64,000 nucleotides of DNA from JAGOBP01 sp964550855 (GCA_964550855.1 CAZKBQ010000001.1:1-64000); one strand, 5' to 3'. Shown: positions 8,743 to 16,657, numbered from the stretch's first letter. A program made the numbers and translations. Notes: a model not told the origin generated them from the sequence alone.

Positions 8743-8792
8743 TGCAGCCGGATGAAGGTCGTCAGCGGATCTGACATCGGATAAACGGATTG
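8743..8792 (+). repeat. 50-bp exact direct repeat, copy A
   Basis: The 50 bases beginning TGCAGCCGGATGAAGG are identical to 15573-15622. The following 50 bases are still alignable (a TAA..TCGG..CAA.GCAC pattern). This copy lies between the IS110 element and the attC-like site at 8861. Confidence 0.9.
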
Positions 8793-8860
8793 TGGCATCG
8801 GCGCGTGCTTTATAGATGCAGGTTAAGGTCGGCCAGCAATGCACTTGCTCTGCCGGGAAA

Positions 8861-8964
8861 GCCCAACAAGCGTTTGCAACCGACCGCCGATCTAGCCGGA
8901 GTTAGGCATAATTTCTGAAGGCCGTCGTTCAGGTGGGCGGCGGCTGACGCCGGGGCCGTTGGGC
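8861..8964 (+). other. attC-like recombination site 4
   Basis: GCCCAAC (8861-8867) and GTTGGGC (8958-8964) form perfectly complementary ends 104 bases apart. Inner boxes TTGCAACCGACCGCC and GGCGGCGGCTGACGCC pair imperfectly. An additional GTTAGGC lies at 8901. The site follows the IS110 element and precedes the exporter operon. Confidence 0.6.
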
Positions 8965-8990
8965 GCTTAATTCCTCAACGCATCCGCGTG

Positions 8991-10097
8991 CTACATCGCC
9001 CGTCGAACAGACCACGCTCCGAAGGCAACGCCGAGGCTTGCAACAATCGGCAAGGCAATGTAAACGCTGGATAAATCAGGTAGAACAGCCATGTGCATCA
9101 TCGCCTGCATTGTCTCGAACACATAGGCAGGTAGCCAGAACACGTCGAACGCGCGCACGGCGGGCGGCAGAGTCGCCACACTGCCATAACCGCCAGAGGC
9201 AAAGAAACTGCCTGCCGCAGTCACTAACAGTAATGGTTGCAGAGTTCGGTAATCGCGCAGCCACGCGCCTAACCCCAAACCCAAGCCCGCCGCGGCAATC
9301 GCAACCATCAAGCCGATTCCCAGCAATGGCAGCCACCGATCCATAGGTATTTCCAGACCGAACAGGATGACTGCAACAACAAGTGTCACGGCAACATTGA
9401 CGGCACAGGCAATCAAGCCTGCGATGATTTTGCCTGTGACAATGGCGGCAAGCGCGTGCGGCGCAAGGCGAATCTCCTTCGATGTGTTGCGTTCCCATTC
9501 ACGCGCCATCATGATCGCCGTATTCAACGATGCGCCGACCAGCAGGGCAACAATCAACGCGCCGCCTGCAATGAACGCGCGCCGCCAAACATCCTGTGGT
9601 CGCGTGGTGAATTGCTGGACGATCACAGGTGCGTTACCTTGCGAAACTTGAAAATCCTGGATGGCGCGCTCCAGACGCAGACGAACATTCTTCATCATAT
9701 CCGTGTTGATGTTGAACAATTGCGTGTAAATGATCGGGGTTTCACCTGCACTCAAACGCTGGTCAAAGTCCGCAGGGATGGTAATGACCATTTGCAATCT
9801 GCCTGCTTCCACCAATCGCTTCGCTTCAGCCGGGTCACGCGTGATGATTCGAAAATAGGGGGAGATGTTGCCGCTCAAATTCTCAATCGTTTGGGCAAAT
9901 CGTTGTGACTGAGTTCCCTGCGACTCGACCACCAAGCCGATATTCCATTCATCGCCGCCATAGCCAAACAACACGGTGCAAATCAACATCAACACCAGCG
10001 GGATCAACATTGGACCGACTAGCGCCTGACGATCCCGCGCCCATTGCCGAACATCTTTGGCGATCACGCCGCGAGTTTGTTCCAGAAACGTTTTCAT
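8991..10097 (-). CDS. ABC-2 type transporter permease (last gene of operon)
   Basis: This 368-residue membrane subunit belongs to an ABC-2 exporter of the YbhR/YbhS type. One N-terminal membrane helix (about 28-48) is followed by a large outer domain (50-175) and five helices in the C-terminal half (about 182-205, 228-255, 262-285, 292-315, 340-362). Its ATG overlaps the stop of the next permease by one base (TAATG), and a strong AGGAGG ribosome-binding site precedes it. With 10097-11230 it forms the membrane heterodimer, powered by the ATPase at 11243. The substrate is unknown; such systems export drugs or lipids. Confidence 0.9.
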   Translation of the reverse strand: MKTFLEQTRGVIAKDVRQWARDRQALVGPMLIPLVLMLICTVLFGYGGDEWNIGLVVESQGTQSQRFAQTIENLSGNISPYFRIITRDPAEAKRLVEAGRLQMVITIPADFDQRLSAGETPIIYTQLFNINTDMMKNVRLRLERAIQDFQVSQGNAPVIVQQFTTRPQDVWRRAFIAGGALIVALLVGASLNTAIMMAREWERNTSKEIRLAPHALAAIVTGKIIAGLIACAVNVAVTLVVAVILFGLEIPMDRWLPLLGIGLMVAIAAAGLGLGLGAWLRDYRTLQPLLLVTAAGSFFASGGYGSVATLPPAVRAFDVFWLPAYVFETMQAMMHMAVLPDLSSVYIALPIVASLGVAFGAWSVRRAM

Positions 10098-11230
10098 TAT
10101 TGACCTCCTGGCAACTGACTATATGCGCGCCGCAATAGACTCGCCGCACCTGCCATTACGACGATTGTGGTCAACAAGACGATGATGAGATCGCGCCCCA
10201 GCGTTGTCGCGTCGCCTGTCAGCAAGAGACTGCGCGCGGCGAGAAAAGCATAAGTGGTCGGCAAGATTCGTGAGAACTGCCACAGCGCCACGATGGGTCC
10301 TGACCACGCCAAGCCGCGCATCGAATCTTCATTGCCCGAAATGAGGAAGATCAAAACCGACACCGCAATCAGGATTGAAGTAACAGCAAGCGTTTGCTTG
10401 CTGGCAACGCCTGCCATAGCGCCAATGCCCGCGCCCAACAGCATCACCACAAACATTATCCCTGCCATTGCCCAAAGTGACCCGATGGGACGAAAATGAA
10501 AGCCAAGAACGAGCGTCAGTGTCACCAACGCAATGCTCAAAAGACTCTGTCCCAAACCCGCCAACACTTTTCCCGCAATAAGCGCACTGCGACTGACGGG
10601 TGCGAGCAGCAGGGTTTTGACCGTGCGATCATTCCACTCACTGGCAACCTGCAGACCCGTATTCACCATCGCGCTATATAGACACGCGAACAGCAAGAGA
10701 CTCGTGCTGATGTAATCCTGCATCACAGGGTCATGCGGAAGCCACGTGGTTTCTTCGATTTGCATCATCTTCCCTGTCAGCGCATCGTTGAATTGCCGCA
10801 CCGCATAATCGAGCCGCAAGCGCAGGTTCTTGGAATAGTCGGAATTGATGTTGTTGAGGTGCAATTCGACGCGGGCTTGACCGTTCGCCAAATCCGTCTC
10901 GAAACCGGCAGGAATGACGATCAGCCCGAACGCATGACCCGAATCAAACGCGGCGTGGGCTTGTTTTGGATCCGTTGTGACGATCTCGTAGTAAGCACCT
11001 TCCTGCGAATGAATCTCGCGTAAGGTTTGGAGAAAACGCTGGGCGGCGGGCGAATCATCCTCCAGCGCCACAACGACGGGGGCAGTCGAACTCGACGGCA
11101 CAATGATCGAGTAGAAGAAAATAAACACCAGCGGCATGACCACGCTCACCACAACCAGAAAAGGTTGGCGGCTAAAGCGCAGCCAGTCTTTCCACGCCAG
11201 CGCCAGGATCGGCTCAAAGATTTTTCTCAT
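10097..11230 (-). CDS. ABC-2 type transporter permease
   Basis: This 377-residue permease has the same layout as its neighbour: one N-terminal helix (about 25-45), a large extracytoplasmic domain and five C-terminal helices. The two proteins share the motif of a short linker followed by NxN and LRLRLxxAxxxF near residue 150, pointing to an old duplication. The ribosome-binding site AGAGGAG lies before ATG 11230, 12 bases downstream of the ATPase stop. It is part of the tetR-ATPase-permease-permease operon. Confidence 0.9.
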   Translation of the reverse strand: MRKIFEPILALAWKDWLRFSRQPFLVVVSVVMPLVFIFFYSIIVPSSSTAPVVVALEDDSPAAQRFLQTLREIHSQEGAYYEIVTTDPKQAHAAFDSGHAFGLIVIPAGFETDLANGQARVELHLNNINSDYSKNLRLRLDYAVRQFNDALTGKMMQIEETTWLPHDPVMQDYISTSLLLFACLYSAMVNTGLQVASEWNDRTVKTLLLAPVSRSALIAGKVLAGLGQSLLSIALVTLTLVLGFHFRPIGSLWAMAGIMFVVMLLGAGIGAMAGVASKQTLAVTSILIAVSVLIFLISGNEDSMRGLAWSGPIVALWQFSRILPTTYAFLAARSLLLTGDATTLGRDLIIVLLTTIVVMAGAASLLRRAYSQLPGGQ

Positions 11231-11242
11231 CGTTGTCTCCTC

Positions 11243-12196
11243 TCAATCCCGCAAGGCATGTCCCGTCAGGTTCAAAAAGACATCATTGAGGTCGGGTTGA
11301 CGCATGGTGATTGCGCGCGGCGAAATGTGATGCGCATGCAACCAAGCCATTACCTCAGGCATAGCGCGGTCGCCGTCTGCTGATACGAGTTGGGCGCGAT
11401 TCTGTTCCGAGTTCCACTTGACATCCGTCACCCCTGGGATTGTCTTGATTGTTTCACGTTGCGAAGGCGAAAAATCGGCTTCGATTTCGACAATGGTCTG
11501 TCCCATTTGATTTTGCAGTTCAGCGGGCGTGCCGCGCGCAATCAGGCAACCATGATCCAGAATTGCCAGATGATCGGCGAGCGCCTGGGCTTCTTCCATA
11601 TAGTTGGTGGTAAGCAAAACCGTTCTGCCGCTACGCGCGATTTGACGTATCTGTTCCCATAGAGCGGCGCGTGATTGAACGTCAACGCCAAGCGTCGGCT
11701 CATCCAACACCACCACGTCAGGGTGCGTGAGCAAGGCACGCGCCAGTGCAAGCCGCCGTTGCATTCCACCCGAGTACGTGCCTACGCGGTCATGTTGACG
11801 CACCGTCAAATCAACCAGGTTAAGCACTTCGGCAATGCGCGCAGTGCGTTCGCTTGGGTTCATATTGTAAAGACGCGCGTGAAAGAGAAGATTCTCTTGC
11901 GCCGTCAGGTCGTTGTAGAGTGCGGTTTCCTGCGGCACGACACCGAGCATCGCGCGCACCTGTGCCACGTTCGCAGTCACATCCACACCCTGGACAAATA
12001 CCTTGCCTGATGTGGGTTTCAATAATCCGCAGAGCAGATTAACGGTGGTCGTCTTGCCCGAACCGTTCGGTCCGAGCAAGCCAAACACCTGCCCGCTTTC
12101 GATTTGGAGTGCGAGACGATCCAGTGCCGTGAGCGGCTCGGAACCGTTTCGCTGAAAGCGCATGGTCAAGTCTTGAAATTCGATTGCGTTGTTCAT
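11243..12196 (-). CDS. ABC transporter ATP-binding protein
   Basis: This 317-residue protein is the nucleotide-binding subunit of the ABC-2 exporter encoded downstream. Visible motifs are Walker A GPNGSGKTT (about residue 41), the ABC signature YSGGMQRR, Walker B VVVLDEPTLGVD and the switch histidine replaced by TTNYMEEA. The C-terminal extension of about 80 residues is typical of drug-export (DrrA/YbhF-like) ATPases. AAGGAG precedes ATG 12196. A TetR-type palindrome lies 23 bases upstream of the start. Confidence 0.93.
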   Translation of the reverse strand: MNNAIEFQDLTMRFQRNGSEPLTALDRLALQIESGQVFGLLGPNGSGKTTTVNLLCGLLKPTSGKVFVQGVDVTANVAQVRAMLGVVPQETALYNDLTAQENLLFHARLYNMNPSERTARIAEVLNLVDLTVRQHDRVGTYSGGMQRRLALARALLTHPDVVVLDEPTLGVDVQSRAALWEQIRQIARSGRTVLLTTNYMEEAQALADHLAILDHGCLIARGTPAELQNQMGQTIVEIEADFSPSQRETIKTIPGVTDVKWNSEQNRAQLVSADGDRAMPEVMAWLHAHHISPRAITMRQPDLNDVFLNLTGHALRD

Positions 12197-12218
12197 AGGT
12201 AAACTCCTTATTGGCTTA

Positions 12219-12234
12219 TTGAGTGATTACTCAA
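12219..12234. promoter_or_regulatory. TetR operator upstream of the exporter ATPase
   Basis: TTGAGT-GATT-ACTCAA is a perfect inverted repeat with a 4-base spacer. The same half-sites and spacer length occur in the tetR promoter (12916-12933), which makes both convincing binding sites for the local TetR protein. Confidence 0.75.
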
Positions 12235-12266
12235 CGAAGAAGGTAAAAAAAAGAGACGTGTTGATT

Positions 12267-12917
12267 TTACGGACGCGCGCCGTCCAGCCACACCGACAGC
12301 ATGTCTTGAACAAATGCGGCAGATCGCGCCCCCCACTCTGACATTGGCAGGTGATTATTCACGATGAAGAAAATCATCAGCGATGAAAAGAACATTTGCG
12401 CGCTGTTTTGGATGGGTAAATCTGCGCGCAATTCGCCGGCTTTCACACGCGCGCTCAAGTAGGTAGATAACCGCGAAATACCTTCGGCAATTAACGCCTT
12501 GAGCGCCGCGCCAACTTTTTGATTTGTTTGGGCACTGCTGAACAATACCAAAGTGATTTCTTTTTCTCGTCGCAACGTAGCCAACCAGCCCGTTGCCAGT
12601 TCTTGCAAGACATCAACAACGGGTTTTTGTTCCGCATCATCCAGCAAGTCTCGCAACTCACTAATAAAAGAATGTTCCGTTTCCAAGACGGCGTTCAGCA
12701 AATCATCTTTGGTTGGAAAATAATGAAAGATGAGTCCTTCTGCTATGCCCGCGGTTTGAGCGATCTGCTTGGTCGAAGTGCCATCGAAGCCATGGCGGGC
12801 AAATAACTTCAACGCCGTCTCCAAGATGTGTGCCTTCCGCGCCAAAGCCTTGCGCTCGCGCTCCGTCAATTGCGGTTCGGTGATAGTGTTTGCTGAAAGA
12901 GGTGAAGTGGATTTCAT
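12267..12917 (-). CDS. TetR-family transcriptional repressor
   Basis: This 216-residue regulator has the TetR N-terminal helix-turn-helix (residues about 25-70: ILETALKLFARHGF, TSTKQIAQTAGIAEGLIFHYF) and a variable C-terminal ligand domain. ATG 12917 is chosen over an upstream TTG at 12932 because the TTG would lie inside the operator and the ATG follows a consensus promoter at leaderless distance. It should repress itself and the ABC-2 exporter through the two matching palindromes, with export substrate as the probable inducer. Confidence 0.9.
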   Translation of the reverse strand: MKSTSPLSANTITEPQLTERERKALARKAHILETALKLFARHGFDGTSTKQIAQTAGIAEGLIFHYFPTKDDLLNAVLETEHSFISELRDLLDDAEQKPVVDVLQELATGWLATLRREKEITLVLFSSAQTNQKVGAALKALIAEGISRLSTYLSARVKAGELRADLPIQNSAQMFFSSLMIFFIVNNHLPMSEWGARSAAFVQDMLSVWLDGARP

Positions 12918-12933
12918 TGAGTATCCACTCAAT
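12916..12933. promoter_or_regulatory. TetR operator over the tetR start
   Basis: ATTGAGT-ATCC-ACTCAAT is a perfect 7+7 palindrome with a 4-base spacer. It sits directly downstream of the -10 box of tetR and overlaps its start codon. Confidence 0.75.
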
Positions 12934-12961
12934 ATTATACTCGATATTCCCGGCTTGTCAA
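12934..12961 (-). promoter_or_regulatory. Consensus promoter of tetR
   Basis: On the minus strand TTGACA (12961-12956) and TATAAT (12939-12934) are both perfect and spaced by 16 bases. The operator follows immediately, so repressor binding would block initiation. Confidence 0.8.
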
Positions 12962-12982
12962 GAGTTCGAAAAGTATTATAAT
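12955..12982 (+). promoter_or_regulatory. Divergent plus-strand promoter overlapping the tetR promoter
   Basis: TTGTCA (12955-12960) and TATAAT (12977-12982) are spaced by 16 bases on the plus strand. The -35 box shares bases with that of tetR. It would read into the attC-like site and the TPR gene. Confidence 0.55.
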
Positions 12983-13019
12983 CGCAGGGAACAAAAAGGA
13001 ATCAAGCCCGTTACTGGCA

Positions 13020-13109
13020 GCCCAACACGGCATGCACCCGACCGCGCTCCGCGCGGAGCAGTTTCGCTCCATCGGGAACGAGTTCGACGCGAAAGAATCG
13101 CGGTTGGGC
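13020..13109 (+). other. attC-like recombination site 5
   Basis: GCCCAAC (13020-13026) and GTTGGGC (13103-13109) bound a 90-base segment. The left half has GCATGCACCCGAC exactly as in site 2, with a GC-rich hairpin (GCGCTCCGCGCGGAGC) in the middle. Confidence 0.6.
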
Positions 13110-13207
13110 GTATTGATTTCGGCTTGGGCAGCGGCGGCTGAAACACGGGCTGCCAAGCGAGCCCACCTCCATCGCTGCGTAAATTCAGCTACAAGGCCAC
13201 AACCAAA

Positions 13208-13888
13208 ATGCCGTTCTTTCATCAAGACAAGTCAAAGCCCGGGGATAAACATGCACGACGGGGTCTCCAAGCCATTGACGCCGATGACTATCACGCCGCC
13301 ATCTATGAACTCGAACTGGCTCTTCAACTCGATGTCGGCCATTATGGCGCAGCCGAACTCTATACGGTGCTAGGCAAAGCCTACGAACGCATTGACGACT
13401 ACGATAAATCGATCGCAGCCTGCCAGAAGGCCCTGGAACTCAAGCCGGATTATCATCCCGCCTGGAACAACCTCGGTATTGCCTATTACTATCTGGGCCA
13501 ATTCGATGAATCAGAACGATGCCATCGGCGGGCGATTAGTCTTCGTCCCGACTACGCCGCAGCACACGTGAGCCTCGGAGCAGTCTACATCGGTCGGGAA
13601 CAGCCACAGAAGGCGGTAGAAGCTCTGCGGCAAGCCATTGTGCTCAATCCGAGGATGGGTTCAGCGTATGGCAATCTTGCATTAGCTCAGGCGATGCTGG
13701 GTCAGTATGACGAGGCAGCGGTCACGCTGAAGCAGGCCATTACCTTTGGCTACAAGAACTGGCGTGAAGTTCGGGAACGAATTGAAGCACTAAAGGCTTA
13801 CGAGCAGATGCAAAGGGAAGAAGACGATCAATTCAACAAAACAAATCGGGATGCCGGAACCGAAACTCCGTGGTTTAGTCTCAATTGA
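13208..13888 (+). CDS. TPR-repeat protein
   Basis: This 226-residue protein consists of about five tetratricopeptide repeats (residues about 38-190, for example AWNNLGIAYYYLGQFDES and AYGNLALAQAMLGQYDEA). It has a charged C-terminal tail and no signal peptide or enzymatic domain. TPR proteins scaffold protein-protein contacts; the partner is unknown. It is flanked by attC-like sites on both sides, so it is a plausible cassette gene. A divergent promoter at 12955-12982 could drive it. The start at ATG 13208 has only a weak ribosome-binding site. Confidence 0.85.
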   Translation: MPFFHQDKSKPGDKHARRGLQAIDADDYHAAIYELELALQLDVGHYGAAELYTVLGKAYERIDDYDKSIAACQKALELKPDYHPAWNNLGIAYYYLGQFDESERCHRRAISLRPDYAAAHVSLGAVYIGREQPQKAVEALRQAIVLNPRMGSAYGNLALAQAMLGQYDEAAVTLKQAITFGYKNWREVRERIEALKAYEQMQREEDDQFNKTNRDAGTETPWFSLN

Positions 13889-13912
13889 GTGGCAGAGTAA
13901 AACGCATCGCCC

Positions 13913-14162
13913 GCTCAACCCGCGCATGCGGCTGACCCTCTCCGCTCACCTGCACTACGCTAGCGGCCGCCCGGCACCCCCTACCCAACCGGGCTTCACC
14001 CACCCTTCAATTAACACTCTCCTCCGCGCATGCACTACAAACGTCAGCGGCGTCGCGGCCGGCCACCGCGATCGACCGGCAGACGATCAAACAGTCGGGC
14101 CGCCAGGGGGTTTCCGATGATCGACGGATATGCATGGCAGCGCCTGACCCGCGCCGTTGGGC
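13913..14162 (+). other. attC-like recombination site 6 (long form)
   Basis: GCTCAAC (13913-13919, fits RYYYAAC) and GTTGGGC (14156-14162) bound a 250-base region. Near the ends are GCATGCGGCTGACC and CGCCTGACCCGCGCC. It is well beyond usual attC length and may contain a decayed cassette. Nothing coding is evident inside. Confidence 0.4.
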
Positions 14163-14193
14163 GTTTGGTGTATAAATAGAGTGTAATAAGAAC

Positions 14194-14222
14194 TTGACAC
14201 CATTAATGTAGTGCTCTTATCC
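14194..14222 (+). promoter_or_regulatory. Putative promoter of the small monooxygenase-like gene
   Basis: A perfect TTGACA (14194-14199) is followed after 17 bases by TTATCC (14217-14222), 24 bases before the start codon at 14246. A promoter carried inside a cassette would allow expression without the integron promoter. Confidence 0.45.
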
Positions 14223-14245
14223 ACTTTGCAAAGGAGATAAAACGC

Positions 14246-14542
14246 ATGGTCATAACTATTCTGGAAGCCCAGGTAGCACCCGAAAAAGCAACTACCCTAG
14301 AAGCAACTTTTAAACAAGCCATTGAGCATTTAGACGCTGGGATTACGCAAACTTTCCTGCTTCGTAATATAAAGGAACAGGGATTATGGCAAATCGTTAC
14401 GGTATGGGAAAGTCGTGAAGCATTGGAAACAATGCGACAATCAGGTGAAACGCCACGCGGCGTTTTGATATTTCGCTCTGCAGGCGCAGAGCCTGTTCTA
14501 TCTGTGTTTGGAGTGGTATCTCATGCCAAAGCATCAAACTAG
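14246..14542 (+). CDS. Antibiotic-biosynthesis-monooxygenase-like (ABM) domain protein
   Basis: This 98-residue single-domain protein has the ABM ferredoxin-like fold signature: a beta-strand start (VITILEAQVAPEKATTLEATF), a helix, then WQIVTVWESREALETM. ABM proteins act as cofactor-free oxygenases or heme-linked enzymes and usually form dimers. The function here is not predictable. An AAAGGAG ribosome-binding site lies nine bases before ATG 14246. It has its own putative promoter and lies between two attC-like sites, a typical cassette arrangement. Confidence 0.8.
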   Translation: MVITILEAQVAPEKATTLEATFKQAIEHLDAGITQTFLLRNIKEQGLWQIVTVWESREALETMRQSGETPRGVLIFRSAGAEPVLSVFGVVSHAKASN

Positions 14543-14654
14543 ATTCGTCCTTTAAGACCTACTGTGGTGTCAAACTTCCGTTTCTGTGCAATAACCTGAC
14601 TTTGTTGATGGTCATGTCTCGTTTCAATTATTAAATCTGGCGCAACACAAAAAC

Positions 14655-14847
14655 GCCCAACAAAGCGTCCTAAGACAGGGTCAGCGAACTGACCAAAATC
14701 GACGCGGGGGAACCAGGTTCTTCGGTGCGGGAATGGCGCGGGCGCCGGGCAGATTGCAACCGATCCGCGAAACTGCGAAAGTTGAGCATCAGTCGTGACC
14801 ATTGGCGTTCGGGTGAGCGGCGGGCGGCTGACGCCCGATCGTTAGGT
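14655..14847 (+). other. attC-like recombination site 7 (long form)
   Basis: GCCCAAC (14655-14661) and GTTAGGT (14841-14847) bound 193 bases. The first ~90 bases match site 1 closely (GCGTCCTAAG, GAACTGACCAAAATCGACGC, GGGGAACCAGGTTCTTCGG), including two small internal palindromes. The end GGCTGACGCCCGATC also matches site 1. Confidence 0.55.
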
Positions 14848-14872
14848 CACACGTTGCTAACGGTGTACCAGT

Positions 14873-15502
14873 ATGAAACTACCTTTACTGGTCTGTGTCG
14901 TGGTGCTGCTTTTTCTGATGGCGAGTTGCCAGCCTGTCGTGTCTCCGTTCGCGGTTACCGCCCAGCCGGCTGATTCAGTACCGTCTTTTGTGGCGCCAAC
15001 TTCTGCGTCCAAACCAATTGCAACGACAAACGCTATTCCCACTCAAATAGCAGAACCATCCACCGCTATCTCCAACAATGCGTCTGGGCAACCTTGTGCC
15101 ATACATATGCCGGACGTGGAAACTCGGTTTACCACGCTTAGCAAGGAATGGCCTGTTCCGACCTGGCTTCCAACGCGATTGAAACTATGCAGCATATATC
15201 AGGAGCAGGATGAATCAGGCGAAGTGGTTAGCCTCGTGTATGAGGGTGAAGGCCGGAATTACAACGGCGTAAAGTTGTCGCTAAGGCAGCATCCGCCGCC
15301 ACACCACCCGGCCATAGAGATCGATGAAGGCATCGTGAAACTTGGGAATGGCATCGAAGCACATCAATTCTATGTTCGCTATGGAGGCACGTTGTTATCA
15401 TGGCCTCTTGGTAAATACTGGATTCAGCTGGATTATATGGGAGACGCGCTTAATCCAGAAGAGACCATCAAAGTTGCAGAAGGAGTTATTCCGCCCCAAT
15501 AG
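14873..15502 (+). CDS. Putative lipoprotein of unknown function
   Basis: This 209-residue protein begins with a lipoprotein signal: short charged start, hydrophobic core (residues 4-16) and lipobox MASC with acylated C19. A Pro/Ser/Thr/Ala-rich linker (about 25-75) leads to a compact C-terminal domain (about 78-209). That domain contains PTWLP, EGEGRNYNGVKLSLRQ and a WIQLDYMGD-ALNPEETIKVAEGV ending, reminiscent of DUF4367-like domains, though I cannot confirm that. It should be anchored in the membrane facing outward. It is a single gene between attC-like sites. Confidence 0.75.
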   Translation: MKLPLLVCVVVLLFLMASCQPVVSPFAVTAQPADSVPSFVAPTSASKPIATTNAIPTQIAEPSTAISNNASGQPCAIHMPDVETRFTTLSKEWPVPTWLPTRLKLCSIYQEQDESGEVVSLVYEGEGRNYNGVKLSLRQHPPPHHPAIEIDEGIVKLGNGIEAHQFYVRYGGTLLSWPLGKYWIQLDYMGDALNPEETIKVAEGVIPPQ

Positions 15503-15536
15503 CACCAGGATAGTGACCTTGAAAGACTCAAACGCC

Positions 15537-15751
15537 GCCCCACAAAGCGTCCCCCAAAAGACGGGGATTTCATGCAGCCGGATGAAGGTCGTCAGCGGAT
15601 CTGACATCGGATAAACGGATTGCGCGCTCGACTAATGCCTTGTAGACTGAAACTAAAGATCGGTACGCAAGGCACGTGTTTCGCAGGCAACACCCCATAC
15701 AGTGTGAAGCGGAGACAGGCAAGGTTGTGTTGCGAGAACGCGAATTAAGGC
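15537..15751 (+). other. attC-like recombination site 8 (degenerate)
   Basis: GCCCCAC (15537-15543), the same variant left core as site 2, begins a GCCGCC arm. The matching right arm AAGGCGGC lies at 15748, but the core there reads ATTAAGGC instead of GTTRGGC. Between them lies the second copy of the 50-bp repeat. I regard it as a decayed site. Confidence 0.3.
15573..15622 (+). repeat. 50-bp exact direct repeat, copy B
   Basis: This sequence is identical to 8743-8792. Flanks are unrelated on the left and diverged but alignable on the right. It sits upstream of the VOC gene. Confidence 0.9.
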
Positions 15752-15788
15752 GGCTTTCCCTGGCTGACAATCGGCGGGTGTGGAGACT

Positions 15789-16241
15789 ATGACAATTAAA
15801 CGAATGGACAACGTCGGCATCGTGGTGGAATCCCTCGAGACTGCCATCACTTTTTTCACCGAGCTGGGTTTGAAGCTCGAAGGGCAAGCGATAGTCGAAG
15901 GAGAATGGGCGGGGCGCGTTACCGGACTGGGTACTCAGCGCGTCGAGATCGCCATGATGGTCACTCCCGACGGCCACAGCCGGCTGGAACTTTCACGATT
16001 TCTCACTCCTCCCGTAGTTGCCGATCACCGGAATGCCCCGGTGAACGCTCTGGGCTATCTGCGCGTCATGTTCGCCGTGGACGACCTCGACGAGACGCTC
16101 GCCAGGTTGCGCAAGCACGGCGCGCAACTTGTCGGTGAAGTGGTCCAGTACGAGAACTCATACAAGCTCTGCTACATCCGCGGGCCCGAAGGACTTCTCA
16201 TCGGACTCGCCGAGCAGCTCGGCGGAAGCGTTTCTGCCTGA
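15789..16241 (+). CDS. VOC-superfamily (glyoxalase/bleomycin-resistance-like) protein
   Basis: This 150-residue protein has a typical VOC fold made of two beta-alpha-beta-beta-beta modules. The first starts KRMDNVGIVVESLETAITFFTELG and the second RVMFAVDDLDETLARLRKHGAQLVGE, with a C-terminal EGLLIGLAE that supplies the usual metal-binding glutamate. VOC members include lyases, dioxygenases and drug-binding resistance proteins, so the activity is open. ATG 15789 is preferred over GTG 15780 because GGAG lies just ahead of it. The gene is in the attC-like array and is of a class often found in integron cassettes. Confidence 0.87.
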   Translation: MTIKRMDNVGIVVESLETAITFFTELGLKLEGQAIVEGEWAGRVTGLGTQRVEIAMMVTPDGHSRLELSRFLTPPVVADHRNAPVNALGYLRVMFAVDDLDETLARLRKHGAQLVGEVVQYENSYKLCYIRGPEGLLIGLAEQLGGSVSA

Positions 16242-16244
16242 GCA

Positions 16245-16292
16245 TTTGTTTCGCAGCCTTGGTCAGCCGCAGCTGAAACGCAGGCGTTGGAC
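16245..16292 (+). other. Possible partial attC-like site 9
   Basis: GTTGGAC (16286-16292) fits GTTRRRY and follows a short imperfect palindrome (GTTTCGCAGC/GCAGCTGAAAC, 16252-16279). No left core is visible. The site lies between the VOC and DUF488 genes. Confidence 0.3.
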
Positions 16293-16309
16293 GTCGCATG
16301 GAGTAAGTC

Positions 16310-16657
16310 ATGAATGTCAGATTGAAGCGAGCTTATGAACCACCGGCCAAAACAGATGGCCTACGAATACTGGTCGATCGTCTCTGGCCGCGCGGATTGG
16401 CCAGGGCCAAAGCCGGGATCGATCTCTGGCTCAAGGACGTCGCGCCCTCCACCGAACTTCGCCAATGGTTCGGGCACGACCCGGAGAAATGGTCTGAGTT
16501 CAAGAAACGTTATCGCGCCGAGTTGAAAAACAAGCCTGCATTGTCTGAGCTGCAGGCGCTGGCGCGTCAACGAGACATCACGCTCGTGTACGCCGCCAGG
16601 GATCAATTGCACAATGAAGCGGTAGTGCTCAAGCAGATTTTGGAGCGCCACACTTAA
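16310..16657 (+). CDS. DUF488-family protein (YeaO-like)
   Basis: This 115-residue protein matches the DUF488/YeaO pattern: RLKRAYEPP, GLRILVDRLWPRGL, WLKDVAPSTELRQWFGHDPEKW, FKKRYRAEL and TLVYAARDQLHNEAVVL. The family is widespread and its biochemical role is not established. ATG 16310 is preceded by GGAGTAAG, a usable ribosome-binding site. It is a single gene between two partial attC-like sites. Confidence 0.88.
   Translation: MNVRLKRAYEPPAKTDGLRILVDRLWPRGLARAKAGIDLWLKDVAPSTELRQWFGHDPEKWSEFKKRYRAELKNKPALSELQALARQRDITLVYAARDQLHNEAVVLKQILERHT

Noticed and set aside
12930..12932. TTG start for the TetR protein
   Set aside because: It lies inside the operator palindrome, and the ATG at 12917 follows the consensus promoter more naturally.
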